From contig NZ_CP166625.1 in NCBI RefSeq assembly GCF_041320595.1, forward strand, positions 4,152,001 to 4,216,000: DNA of 64,000 nucleotides. Direction: 5' to 3'. This DNA is from Pleomorphomonas sp. PLEO. Lineage in GTDB: Bacteria > Pseudomonadota > Alphaproteobacteria > Rhizobiales > Pleomorphomonadaceae. Shown piece after piece: positions 42,820 through 51,050 of this stretch. A program made the translations under genes and the position numbers. The notes below the pieces were generated by a model that was given only the letters and a program-made list of their open reading frames with translations, had not been told where the DNA came from and made no database searches. How positions within the stretch are numbered: the stretch's first letter is position 1; every line of letters starts with the position of its first letter.

Positions 42820-44031
42820 ATGACCGGACGCTGGCCGACGATACTTCTTCTGTGGTTCACCGGAGTGCTGGCCGCCGCTCAGCTCGGCAAGATGGCGGCG
42901 CTGATGCCGGCGATCCGCGCCGATCTTGGACTGACGCTGACAGGCGCCGGCTTGATGATCTCACTGATCGAGGCAGGCGGCGCCACTCTTGGCAGTATCG
43001 CCGGCATCCTGGCCGCCCGCTTTTCCGGCCGTGCCGTGCTGGCAACCGGCTCGGTGCTTGTCGCGGTGGCCGGCCTCGCATCTGCCGCGGCGCCCGACGC
43101 CGCGTTGCTCTATGCCGCCCGTCTCGCCGAGAGCATCGGCTACCTGATGGTGGTCATCGCCGCGCCAAGCCTGATCGCCATGGCGGCGGGCCGTGACAGC
43201 GCAGCGGCCTTAGCCCTTTGGAGCACCTTCGTGCCGGTGGGCATCGCCGCCGGCACGATATTGTCCGGCTTTGCCGCCGACCTGATCGACTGGCGATTCA
43301 TTCTGGTATTCTGGGCGCTCGCAGTGCTGGTGCCCCTGCCGCGAACCTTCCGGCTGCCAGCCATGGTCGAGCATCGGCAAACTACCTTCGCGGTGTCGCC
43401 TTTGGCGGTATGGGCGCTGGCGGTTGGCTTTGGCTTCTACACGACGCTGGAAGTCGGCGTGCTCGGCATGTTGCCGGCCTATCTTGCCGAGGTCTGGGGT
43501 CTGCCGATCGCCGCCGCTGGCGCCATCACCGGCCTCACGTCGGCCGCGACGATCGCCGGCAGTTTCGCGGCGGCCCGTCTCGTCGGCAACGGCGATGATG
43601 CGCGGCGGCCTTTGGTGTTGATCGCCATAGGTCTCGCGCTGCCGGCGGCACTATTTTTTCTAGGCTTTCCCAACCAGGGGCTCACAGCCCATATGTCGGG
43701 CGCCACTGTCGCGGTGGCGGTCGTCCTCGCCAACGCCATCTCCGGCCTCGTCGCCGCCGTCGCCTTTGCCCGCATGCCGACGCTCTTACGGCGAAGTGGC
43801 GTTCCCCTGTCGCTGGTCACGGCGTCAAACGGCGTATTCGCCCAGTTCGGCGCATTGGGATCGCTGATTGGTCCGCCGCTCGTTGGCTACGCGGCGAGCC
43901 GCTGGGGCTGGCCGGTGATCGCGCCACTGGTCGTCGGCTTGTCGCTGCTGTCTTTTGTGGGTTTCGCGCTCGGCGAACGACTCGCGGCGAAGCGAAGGCC
44001 TCTGGATCTTGGCACGAGCATCAGGCCGTAA
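42820..44031 (+). CDS. MFS transporter
   Basis: The product has 403 residues; AAAGGA precedes the ATG. It has twelve hydrophobic helices in two groups of six, beginning PTILLLWFTGVLAAAQLGKM. The loop after helix 2 contains ARFSGRAVLATGS, a degenerate MFS motif A. Composition and length suit a CynX/NimT-like drug or metabolite exporter. The substrate is unknown. Its 3' end overlaps the convergent mntP gene by 11 bases. Confidence 0.9.
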   Translation: MTGRWPTILLLWFTGVLAAAQLGKMAALMPAIRADLGLTLTGAGLMISLIEAGGATLGSIAGILAARFSGRAVLATGSVLVAVAGLASAAAPDAALLYAARLAESIGYLMVVIAAPSLIAMAAGRDSAAALALWSTFVPVGIAAGTILSGFAADLIDWRFILVFWALAVLVPLPRTFRLPAMVEHRQTTFAVSPLAVWALAVGFGFYTTLEVGVLGMLPAYLAEVWGLPIAAAGAITGLTSAATIAGSFAAARLVGNGDDARRPLVLIAIGLALPAALFFLGFPNQGLTAHMSGATVAVAVVLANAISGLVAAVAFARMPTLLRRSGVPLSLVTASNGVFAQFGALGSLIGPPLVGYAASRWGWPVIAPLVVGLSLLSFVGFALGERLAAKRRPLDLGTSIRP

Positions 44032-44590
44032 GGTGCTCGCGCAGGATCAGACAACCGAGACCGATGAGAACAAGGCCGCCAACGACCTCAGCCGAACGGC
44101 CGAATCTGTTGCCGATCAGCCGCCCCATGATCACGCCGCCGGCCGACATCAGGAACGTGGTGACACCGATCGCCGCCACGATGACGATGATGTTGGCCTT
44201 GACGAAGGCAAGCGAGACGCCGACGGCCATGGCATCTATGGACGTCCCGATGGCGGTCATCACCAGCGCCGTGGGCGTGCCGATGAAACTGACCTCGCAA
44301 GCGCCCTCTTCCTCGGTGCGAAAGGCGAGGAGAACCATGCGTCCGCCCACCAGCGTCAACAGGCCAAAGGCCAGCCAGTGGTCGAAGCTCGCGACATAGG
44401 AACTGGCGGCGGCGCCGGCGACCCAGCCGAGCAGCGGGGTGATCATCTGGACGACCGCGAACACCGCGCCGACCAGCACCGCATCGCAGAAACGGCACTG
44501 GCGCCGAAGACTGGCGCCGCCGCCGACCGAAGCGAGCAGGCTATCGATGGACATGCCCACAGCGAGCACGGCGATGGAGATCGGAGACAT
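44021..44590 (-). CDS. mntP: Manganese efflux pump MntP
   Basis: This 189-residue protein has six hydrophobic helices in two homologous halves. Each half carries the conserved membrane Asp motif: AVGMSIDSLLASVGGG (D16) and MTAIGTSIDAMAVGVSLAF (D119). MntP exports Mn(II) from the cytoplasm and protects against manganese toxicity. The identification is reinforced by a yybP-ykoY riboswitch 55 bases upstream of the ATG, which switches such genes on when Mn is high. It is monocistronic and convergent with the MFS gene. Confidence 0.94.
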   Translation of the reverse strand: MSPISIAVLAVGMSIDSLLASVGGGASLRRQCRFCDAVLVGAVFAVVQMITPLLGWVAGAAASSYVASFDHWLAFGLLTLVGGRMVLLAFRTEEEGACEVSFIGTPTALVMTAIGTSIDAMAVGVSLAFVKANIIVIVAAIGVTTFLMSAGGVIMGRLIGNRFGRSAEVVGGLVLIGLGCLILREHLTA

Positions 44591-44644
44591 CGGCGATACC
44601 AGTCGAGCGCAACACCGGATGACGTCGTCACATCTCGCTCGAAG

Positions 44645-44750
44645 ATGGCGTCACCACGGTCTTGCCGGACCTTTCGGCCTTCCGCGCCACGCAAAGACTG
44701 CGAGCATGTTGACGCGGTCCCGTCTGAAGCGACGGTAGCTACTCCCCGAT
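44645..44750 (-). promoter_or_regulatory. yybP-ykoY manganese riboswitch upstream of mntP
   Basis: On the minus strand the leader reads GGGGAGTAGC, then CGTCAACATGCTCGCAG, and later GGCAAGACC. These are the conserved landmarks of the yybP-ykoY family (GGGGAGUAG start, CGUCAACAU..CG junction loop, CAAGACC loop) in the correct order and spacing. The regulated gene is mntP, a canonical target. The region between its 3' edge and the ATG (about 55 bases) can hold the expression platform. Confidence 0.92.
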
Positions 44751-44997
44751 GAGTGTCGGATACCCGGAGCTGACTTTAAAATCAAGCAATTACAAACACT
44801 TATCTGAAAGTGACACTCATTTGCAACTAGGGTGAGCCAGCAGGCTCAAGAGCACAAAACGCTATCGCCCTGACAAAGTTTGCCTTCTCTTTGCGCTCGC
44901 AAGCCAGCCATGGGAAAGCGGGTGCCAGCCTCACCAAACGCGAATGGCACCCATGCCCGAAGGGACCAGCGGCGGTGGATCGCCGCCAGCCTGAGCG
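44751..44997. other. Intergenic region with the mntP promoter
   Basis: The AT-rich stretch 44770-44835 must hold the promoter driving the riboswitch RNA leftwards; TTGATT and TATCCG at 17-base spacing are candidates. The remainder (44836-44997) shows no gene or strong structure. Confidence 0.4.
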
Positions 44998-45867
44998 TCA
45001 TTTTTCCAAACGAGAAATCAGGCTCGAGGTGTCCCATCTGTTGCCGCCGTCAGCCTGAACGTCGGCGTAGAACTGATCGACGAGCGCGGTCAGCGGCAGA
45101 CGTGCGCCGGTCCGTCGCCCTTCATCGAGAACAATGCCGAGATCCTTGCGCATCCAGTCGACCGCGAAGCCGAAGTCGAACTTGCCGGCCGCCATGGTCT
45201 TCCAGCGGTTCTCCATCTGCCAGCTTTGGGCGGCGCCCTTGGAGATGGCGGCGATTGTCTTCTCGACGTCGAGGCCGGCCGACTTGGCAAAGTGGATGGC
45301 CTCGGCGAGTCCCTGCACCACGCCGGCGATGCAGATCTGATTGACCATCTTGGCCAGCTGTCCCGAGCCGGACGCCCCCAGGTGCACGATCATCTTGGCG
45401 TAGGCCTGCATCACCGGTTCGGCCGCTGCGAAGCTCTGGTCGTTGCCGCCAACCATGATCGTCAGTGCGCCGTTCTCGGCGCCAGCCTGACCGCCGGACA
45501 CCGGCGCGTCGAGGAAATCGAGGCCGAGGGCAACAGCCTTTTCATGGAGTTCGCGGGCAACGCCGGCCGAGGCGGTGGTGTGGTCGATAAAAATGGCCCC
45601 CGCCTTCATGCCGGCAAATGCACCGTCCGGACCGAGCACGACGGAGCGAAGATCGTCGTCGTTGCCGACGCAGGCGAACACAAAATCGCCCCCCGCCGCC
45701 GCTTCGCGCGGGGTCGGCGCGGCTCGCCCACCGAACGCACCCACCCAGGCGTCCGCCTTGGCGCCAGTTCGGTTGTAGACCGTGACGTCATGACCGCCAC
45801 GCGTCCGAAGGTGACCGGCCATCGGGTAGCCCATCACGCCTAGCCCGAGGAATACGACCTTTGCCAT
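44998..45867 (-). CDS. NAD(P)-dependent beta-hydroxyacid dehydrogenase (GlxR/HIBADH family)
   Basis: The product has 289 residues from the ATG at 45867 behind GAGGG. The Rossmann motif is VVFLGLGVMGYPMAGHL, then YNRTGAK as the NAD(P) selectivity loop. The substrate-binding signature is FLDAPVSGGQAGAENGALTI, the catalytic Lys is in GSGQLAKMVNQI, and the C-terminal helical domain ends in WDTSSLISRLEK. The family includes 3-hydroxyisobutyrate and tartronate-semialdehyde dehydrogenases. The exact substrate cannot be settled by sequence reading. It is monocistronic. Confidence 0.92.
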   Translation of the reverse strand: MAKVVFLGLGVMGYPMAGHLRTRGGHDVTVYNRTGAKADAWVGAFGGRAAPTPREAAAGGDFVFACVGNDDDLRSVVLGPDGAFAGMKAGAIFIDHTTASAGVARELHEKAVALGLDFLDAPVSGGQAGAENGALTIMVGGNDQSFAAAEPVMQAYAKMIVHLGASGSGQLAKMVNQICIAGVVQGLAEAIHFAKSAGLDVEKTIAAISKGAAQSWQMENRWKTMAAGKFDFGFAVDWMRKDLGIVLDEGRRTGARLPLTALVDQFYADVQADGGNRWDTSSLISRLEK

Positions 45868-45983
45868 TTTGACCCTCATCTATCTATTTGTAGTGTTTTC
45901 GCTTATTGTTGCAGGCGCTTGTCCCTGCCGCATCTAACAAAAGACGCGGTGGCGAACCAGATGGCGGCGATGCCGCGGCGCGG

Positions 45984-46008
45984 GGAACCCTTTTGCCGCT
46001 GACGCGTT
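45984..46008 (+). promoter_or_regulatory. EcfG-type general stress promoter (GGAAC-N16-CGTT)
   Basis: GGAAC at 45984-45988 and CGTT at 46005-46008 are separated by exactly 16 bases. This is the consensus recognised by EcfG, the general stress sigma factor of alphaproteobacteria. The predicted transcript starts about 25-30 bases before the lipoprotein ATG at 46042. Confidence 0.75.
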
Positions 46009-46041
46009 GAAGTCACCGACAGGATCAGATTGGAGGCAGTC

Positions 46042-46317
46042 ATGAAAGTTCTCGCAGTAGCAGTCACGGTGCTGGCCCTCGGCCTTGGCGCCTGCGCCAA
46101 CCAGACCCCGACTCAACAGCGTGTCACCACCGGCGCAGCCATTGGCGCGCTGGGTGGCGCGGCGGTCGGCGCCATTGCCGGCGGCGGCAAGGGTGCGTTG
46201 ATCGGCACTGCCGTTGGCGGTATCGGCGGCGCGGCGATCGCCGGTGCTACGGCACCGCGTGAAGACTGCATCGCCTACGACCGCTACGGCAAGCCTTATC
46301 GCGCTGCCTGCAACTGA
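46042..46317 (+). CDS. Glycine-zipper lipoprotein, likely stress-induced
   Basis: The product has 91 residues; TTGGAGG precedes the ATG. The signal peptide MKVLAVAVTVLALGLGACAN has the lipobox LGAC with the lipidated Cys at residue 18. A glycine-zipper stretch follows (GAAIGALGGAAVGAIAGGGK, then GGIGGAAIAGA), as in YMGG/SlyB-like proteins that insert into membranes. The short end contains CIAYDRYGKPYRAACN with two Cys. It should sit in the outer or inner membrane, facing the periplasm. The EcfG-type promoter suggests induction in stationary phase or under stress. Confidence 0.87.
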   Translation: MKVLAVAVTVLALGLGACANQTPTQQRVTTGAAIGALGGAAVGAIAGGGKGALIGTAVGGIGGAAIAGATAPREDCIAYDRYGKPYRAACN

Positions 46318-46360
46318 TAGCAGGTGCGCGGCTTTTAAAGATCGCGTAGCACTTTTCACC

Positions 46361-46388
46361 AAGGCCCGGAGCTCCCGCTTCGGGCCTT
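46361..46388. terminator. Bidirectional hairpin between lipoprotein and permease genes
   Basis: AAGGCCCG and CGGGCCTT pair perfectly around a 12-base loop, followed on the plus strand by gtccttt. It lies between convergent genes, so it can end transcripts from both sides. Confidence 0.7.
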
Positions 46389-46396
46389 GTCCTTTG

Positions 46397-47224
46397 TCAG
46401 CGCTTGAGATGACGCGTCAGGCGACGCTCCATCATTTCCCAAAGGCGTCGCAGCACCTCCACCGTGATGAGATAGATCACCGCCGCCCAGATGTAGATCT
46501 GCAGATCATAGGTCTTGGAGAAGGCGTAGCGGGTCTGCCCCATCAGGTCGAGAACGGTGATGATCGAGGCGATCGCCGACGCCTTGATCATCAGGATGAC
46601 CTCATTACCGTAGGGCCTCAGCGCGGTGATCAGCGCCTGCGGGAGTATGACCTTACGCATGGTTGTGAAATGACGCAGCCCCAACGAATCGGCTGCCTGC
46701 CACTGCCCCGATGACACGGACCGAATGGCGCCCGCCAGAATTTCCGCCTGATAGGCCGCCGTATTGAGCGAGAAGGTGAGTACGGCGCAAAAATAGGCGT
46801 CGCGGAAAAACATCCAGAGGCCAACCGCCTTCAGCGCATCGGTGAACTGTCCGGCGCCGTAATAGATGAGGAAGGTCTGAGCGAGCAGTGGCGTGCCACG
46901 AAAGAAGTAGGAATAGCCAAAAGCGATCCCGCCAATGATCGGATTGTGCGACAGACGTCCGATGGTAACCGGAATCGAGATCAGCGCACCGAGCAGGATG
47001 GACAACACCACGAGATGCAACGTCACCCAGATGCCGCTCAGGATACGTGGGCCGTATTTGGCGATCTTCTCGGGATCGTAGCCGGCGACAAGCATGTAGA
47101 CGATGGAAAGGCCCAGGAGTGCCCAGAGTACCAGCAAGACCAGGCCGGTAACGCGCGCACCGGTCCAGCGACGGCGGGCGGCGGCGGGCGGTCGCTGTGT
47201 GGAGGGGGCATCGACGTAAGTCAT
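46397..47224 (-). CDS. Polar amino-acid ABC transporter permease (HisM type)
   Basis: The product has 275 residues from the ATG at 47224, which shares one base with the upstream stop (TGATG). The long in-frame extension upstream is a read-through of the neighbour. A first helix (GLVLLVLWALLGLSIVYMLV) is followed by GIWVTLHLVVLSILLGALIS and FRGTPLLAQTFLIYYGAGQF, family hallmarks. The coupling motif is AEILAGAIRSVSSGQWQAAD. It works with the HisQ-type permease upstream. No ATPase gene follows, so the energy-coupling subunit must be encoded elsewhere. Confidence 0.92.
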   Translation of the reverse strand: MTYVDAPSTQRPPAAARRRWTGARVTGLVLLVLWALLGLSIVYMLVAGYDPEKIAKYGPRILSGIWVTLHLVVLSILLGALISIPVTIGRLSHNPIIGGIAFGYSYFFRGTPLLAQTFLIYYGAGQFTDALKAVGLWMFFRDAYFCAVLTFSLNTAAYQAEILAGAIRSVSSGQWQAADSLGLRHFTTMRKVILPQALITALRPYGNEVILMIKASAIASIITVLDLMGQTRYAFSKTYDLQIYIWAAVIYLITVEVLRRLWEMMERRLTRHLKR

Positions 47225-47934
47225 CAATGGCTCCCTTGCCCACGTTCGGCCCAATCCGATACGCGCCTTAGCCCGAAAGAAGAAATGATCGACATCACGA
47301 GATAGAGCGAGCAGGCGACGAAAAAGAAGAAGAACGCCTGCTTGGTGACGCCCACGGCGATGTTGGTATTTCTCAAGAGATCGGTGAGGCCGATCACCGA
47401 CACGAGCGAGGTATCTTTCAGAAGGTTGAGCCACAGGTTAGACAGACCGGGCAGCGCCAGCCGAATGAGCTGGGGCAGGATGACCAGCAGCATGGTGCGA
47501 AAGCGCGACAGGCCGAGCGCATAGGCGCCCTCATATTGGCCTGGAGTAATGCCCCTGAAAGCCGACAGGAACACCTCGCTGGCATAAGAAGAAAACACCA
47601 GCGCCAGCGCGATCATGCCGGCAAGGTAGCTATTGACCTCGAAGGCATAGCCAAACAGCAGGCGCCAGAGTGCCGACATGGCCATCTGGCCGCCGTAGTA
47701 GATGAGGAACAGCGTCAGAAGTTCGGGCAGGCCACGAAAGATCGTCGTGTAAACGTGGGCGGCGTTGCGCAGAAGCGGTTCGGCCGAGTTTTTCGCGACG
47801 GCGATCAGAAAACCGATCAGCAAGCCCAGTGGCAGCGTGGCAACCGCCAGCGTCACCGTGACCAGCACGCCATTCGCCAGTTCATCACCCCAGCCGCTGT
47901 CGCCGAAGGACAGCAGTTCCATATAATTGGCCAT
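47224..47934 (-). CDS. Polar amino-acid ABC transporter permease (HisQ type)
   Basis: The product has 236 residues from the ATG at 47934 (MANYMELLSFGDSG). Family features are GVLVTVTLAVATLPLGLLIG, then FRGLPELLTLFLIYYGGQMA and the EAA-type loop SEVFLSAFRGITPGQYEGAY. The C-terminus has KDTSLVSVIGLTDLLRNTNI. It forms a heterodimer with the HisM-type protein. A strong hairpin separates it from the binding-protein gene upstream. Confidence 0.92.
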   Translation of the reverse strand: MANYMELLSFGDSGWGDELANGVLVTVTLAVATLPLGLLIGFLIAVAKNSAEPLLRNAAHVYTTIFRGLPELLTLFLIYYGGQMAMSALWRLLFGYAFEVNSYLAGMIALALVFSSYASEVFLSAFRGITPGQYEGAYALGLSRFRTMLLVILPQLIRLALPGLSNLWLNLLKDTSLVSVIGLTDLLRNTNIAVGVTKQAFFFFFVACSLYLVMSIISSFGLRRVSDWAERGQGSH

Positions 47935-48024
47935 CCGGCCGGTCTCCCCGTCCACGCCTCTGCCGCGATGGCCTTTCCCGCCACCACGCCTTCCCGCTAT
48001 CGCGGGATCCCTTTCCTGCAACAA

Positions 48025-48059
48025 GCGCGGGACTGCTTTTTAAAAAGCAAATCCCGCGC
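48025..48059 (-). terminator. Compound hairpin between binding-protein and permease genes
   Basis: GCGCGGGA pairs with TCCCGCGC, and inside this GCTTTTT pairs with AAAAAGC, giving one long composite stem (48025-48059). It lies about 30 bases after the binding-protein stop and probably lowers read-through into the permease genes. Confidence 0.7.
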
Positions 48060-48090
48060 CGTTTCAATCGTTGACCTTCGGTGCCCCGGC

Positions 48091-48870
48091 TCAGCCGCCG
48101 TAGACGTCGAAGTCGAAGTACTTCTTGTTGATCTCCTGGTACTTGCCATTGGCGCGGATCGCCTTGATCGCCGCCGTGAACATGTCACGCAGATCGGTGT
48201 CCTCCTTGCGGACGCCCGCACCTACTCCCGGGCCGTGGATCTCGGGGACGGGCTTGATGGTACCGACCAATTCGCAGCAGGCGCCGGCCTCGGTCTTCAG
48301 CCACTCGGAGAGAACAACAACATCGTCGTTGGCGGCGTCGAGGCGGCCGTTGGCAAGGTCGAGCTTGTACTCGTCGGCGGTCGGATAGGTCTTGAGCTCG
48401 CTTTTGGTCAGGACCTTCTCAACATAGTCGGCATGCATGGTCGACACCTGGGCGCCCACTGTCTTTCCGGCCAGATCATCTGGCGTGACGCCCTTGATGC
48501 TGCTGCCCTTTGGCACAGCGATGGCGGGCGGCGTGTTGTAATACTTCTCGGAGAAGTCGATGACCTTTTTGCGTTCGTCGGTGGCCGACATCGAAGCAAA
48601 GATGGCGTCGAACTTGCCGGCGAGCAGCGCCGGAATCATGCCATCCCAATCCTGAGCAACCACCTCGCATTCGACCTTCATCTCAGCGCAAAGAGCGAGC
48701 GCGATATCGACGTCGAAGCCCTTCAGCTTGCCGTCGGTATCGACATAGTTGAAGGGCGGATAGGCGCCTTCGGTACCGATGATGACCTTCTTCCACTCCT
48801 TGGCCGCGGCGCCGCCGAGCGACAATGCGAGCAAAGCCGCGGCGGTGACGAGTGTCTTGGCGAATTTCAT
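48091..48870 (-). CDS. Polar amino-acid ABC transporter substrate-binding protein (HisJ/ArgT-like)
   Basis: The product has 259 residues. The signal peptide MKFAKTLVTAAALLALSLGG is cleaved after AAA. The mature protein is of the SBP_bac_3 type, with IGTEGAYPPFNYVDTDGKLK, then GFDVDIALALCAEM, WDGMIPALLAGKFDAIFASM and the second-lobe GKTVGAQVSTMHADYVEKVL. The Asp in LDAANDDVVVLSEWL contacts the ligand amino group in this family. The likely ligand is a basic or polar amino acid or an opine. It is the first gene of the SBP-HisQ-HisM operon. Confidence 0.93.
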   Translation of the reverse strand: MKFAKTLVTAAALLALSLGGAAAKEWKKVIIGTEGAYPPFNYVDTDGKLKGFDVDIALALCAEMKVECEVVAQDWDGMIPALLAGKFDAIFASMSATDERKKVIDFSEKYYNTPPAIAVPKGSSIKGVTPDDLAGKTVGAQVSTMHADYVEKVLTKSELKTYPTADEYKLDLANGRLDAANDDVVVLSEWLKTEAGACCELVGTIKPVPEIHGPGVGAGVRKEDTDLRDMFTAAIKAIRANGKYQEINKKYFDFDVYGG

Positions 48871-49116
48871 GGTTATCCCCTGTGTTTGACCGACCGGCAC
48901 ATCCGACGCGAACCGGTCGCCCTACGGCGGTCGTCGCAGCCGACTGGCGGCCCCCTGCTTGTTTTCGACGCAGCCGTCGGAGGAATTGAGATCCTTCGTT
49001 GAAGCAGCCGACCGCGCCCGAACCTCTCGGCAAACCGACGCACTGCCTAAACCTTGTGCTGGCGCCGATCCGCCCGCATCTTCATCTCATTCCGTAACGG
49101 GATGCAACGGGGGACA

Positions 49117-49776
49117 TTATTGCGCCGGCCCGGATTCTGCACGCCGGGATGACCACGGACCACCCACGCCGATCAGTTCAGTGGCCTCGGCAAGGTCGGC
49201 TGGGGTGTTGATGTTGAAGAAGGGATCGACGGCTTTCTTCCCAACGATGGTGGAGGCAAAGACAACGCTTCTGGCCTGCTCACTGGCAAGGAAAGCCCCC
49301 ACCCGTCGCTCCTCACCCCCGAGGAATGCCAAAAGTCGCGGCGCTACCGAGAGCGGCCAGAGTGCGCAGAGCGGCGCTCGTCCCGACGGCCCCTCGGCAA
49401 AGACGACGGCGTCCTGATCATCCGTACCGGCTATCAGCCGCGCCGCCAAGTCGACGGGCAGAAACGGCAAATCGACCGGCGCGGTCAGCAGATGGGTCGG
49501 CCGGTTCGACAGTGCCGACGCGCGATGAAGGCCAGCGACAACGCCGGCGAGCGGCCCCTCGAAGGTTGCGGACGCATCTCGCACGACAGGAAGCTTCATG
49601 TCCGGCAAGCCAAGGTCTGGCGGCAGATTGACGGCAAGATCGCCAACATGAGGCGCCAGCGTCGTCGCGACCCGATCGAGCAGCGTCGCGCCGGCAAGTT
49701 CGATGAGCGCCTTGGGCATCCCGCCCATGCGGCTCGAACGTCCCCCTGCGAGAATGAGGCCGGCCAATTTCATCAT
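49117..49776 (-). CDS. mobA: Molybdenum cofactor guanylyltransferase MobA
   Basis: The product has 219 residues; I chose the ATG at 49776, but the ATGs at 49773 and 49794 cannot be excluded. The nucleotide-binding start LAGLILAGGRSSRMGGMPKA is that of MobA. Further features are VVRDASATFEGPLAGVVAGL, then LLTAPVDLPFLP and the C-terminal FFNINTPADLAEA. MobA attaches GMP to molybdopterin to make the guanine dinucleotide cofactor of the DMSO-reductase family. The Lys of the usual GxDKAL element is kept as PKAL. It is divergent from the Mrp gene. Confidence 0.9.
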   Translation of the reverse strand: MMKLAGLILAGGRSSRMGGMPKALIELAGATLLDRVATTLAPHVGDLAVNLPPDLGLPDMKLPVVRDASATFEGPLAGVVAGLHRASALSNRPTHLLTAPVDLPFLPVDLAARLIAGTDDQDAVVFAEGPSGRAPLCALWPLSVAPRLLAFLGGEERRVGAFLASEQARSVVFASTIVGKKAVDPFFNINTPADLAEATELIGVGGPWSSRRAESGPAQ

Positions 49777-49908
49777 CTGCCCAGTGAACGGCATCGGAGG
49801 AAACCGAACAACCCCATTCGAGCCGCCCGCATGATTGCCCTGCCGCAAATTCACTCCCGGTCGCTCGTGTTATGGATTAGGTAGAAGCCAAACCATTCGG
49901 AGCACGCC

Positions 49909-51024
49909 ATGCCAAGCCTCAAGGACCAGGTCGCCGCCGCCCTCAGCAAGATCACCATGCCCGGCACCGGCAAGGACATCGTCTCGGCCGGGGCCGTGTC
50001 GGATATCTACGAGAAGGATGGCAAGGTGATGCTGTCGATCTCGGTTCCGGCCGACAAGGCCTCGCGATTCGAGCCGATCCGCGCGGCGGCTGAGACGGCT
50101 GTGAAATCCATCCCCGGCGTCACCAAGGCGACGGTCGCGCTGACCGCCGAGGTGGCGCCCGGCAGCGCACCAAAGGCAGCGCCCGCCCCGCATGGCCATT
50201 CCCACGCCGCGCCGGCGAAGAATGGCATTCCCGGTGTTAAGTCGATCATTGCCGTGGCCTCCGGCAAGGGCGGCGTCGGCAAATCGACCACGGCCGTCAA
50301 CTTCGCGCTGGCGCTTTCGGCGCGTGGCCTCAAGGTCGGCATCCTCGACGCCGATATCTATGGCCCGTCCGTGCCGCGCCTGATGGGCCTTTCTGGCGAG
50401 AAGCCGGAGGTGAACGAAGATCGCACGCTGGTGCCGCTGGAAAACTTCGGCGTCAAGGTAATGTCGATCGGCTTCCTGGTCGAAGAAGAGACGCCGATGA
50501 TCTGGCGGGCGCCGATGGCTGTATCCGCCCTGACGCAGATGCTGCGCGAGAGCGCCTGGGGCGAGCTCGACGTGCTGGTGGTCGACATGCCGCCGGGCAC
50601 CGGCGATGTGCAGCTCACCATGGCCCAGCAGGTGCCGCTGACCGGTGCCGTCATCGTATCGACGCCGCAGGACCTCGCGCTGCTCGACGCGCGGCGCGGC
50701 GTCGCCATGTTCCAGAAAGTCGAGGTGCCCGTGCTCGGCATCGTCGAGAACATGGCCTATTTTGTCTGCCCCAATTGCGGCACTCACCACGATATCTTCG
50801 GCCATGGCGGCGCGGCGCAGGAAGCCCGCCGCATCGGCGTGCCCTTCCTCGGCGAAGTGCCGCTGGAGATGCGAATCCGCGAGACGTCGGACTCCGGCCA
50901 GCCGGTGGTCGCGACCGAGCCGAACGGCCCGCATGCCGAGTCCTATCTCGCCATCGCCGGACGCGTTCTCGACACGCTGGCCGGCAAGCCCGAGCGAGCG
51001 GCGCCACGCATCGTCATCGAATAA
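49909..51024 (+). CDS. Mrp/ApbC family Fe-S cluster carrier ATPase
   Basis: This 371-residue protein has an N-terminal MIP18/DUF59-like domain (1-85) and a His/Ala/Pro linker (GHSHAAPAKN). The C-terminal P-loop ATPase has the deviant Walker A GKGGVGKS (119-126), VGILDADIYGPSVPRLMGL, VVDMPPGTGDVQLT and the Cys pair CPNC (C287, C290) that bridges an Fe-S cluster in the dimer. It is a cytosolic scaffold or carrier delivering clusters to apo-proteins. It is transcribed divergently from mobA, whose product serves enzymes that also need Fe-S clusters; this is context, not proof of coupling. Confidence 0.95.
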   Translation: MPSLKDQVAAALSKITMPGTGKDIVSAGAVSDIYEKDGKVMLSISVPADKASRFEPIRAAAETAVKSIPGVTKATVALTAEVAPGSAPKAAPAPHGHSHAAPAKNGIPGVKSIIAVASGKGGVGKSTTAVNFALALSARGLKVGILDADIYGPSVPRLMGLSGEKPEVNEDRTLVPLENFGVKVMSIGFLVEEETPMIWRAPMAVSALTQMLRESAWGELDVLVVDMPPGTGDVQLTMAQQVPLTGAVIVSTPQDLALLDARRGVAMFQKVEVPVLGIVENMAYFVCPNCGTHHDIFGHGGAAQEARRIGVPFLGEVPLEMRIRETSDSGQPVVATEPNGPHAESYLAIAGRVLDTLAGKPERAAPRIVIE

Positions 51025-51050
51025 GACCGACCAGCAAGAAGAGCCCGGTG

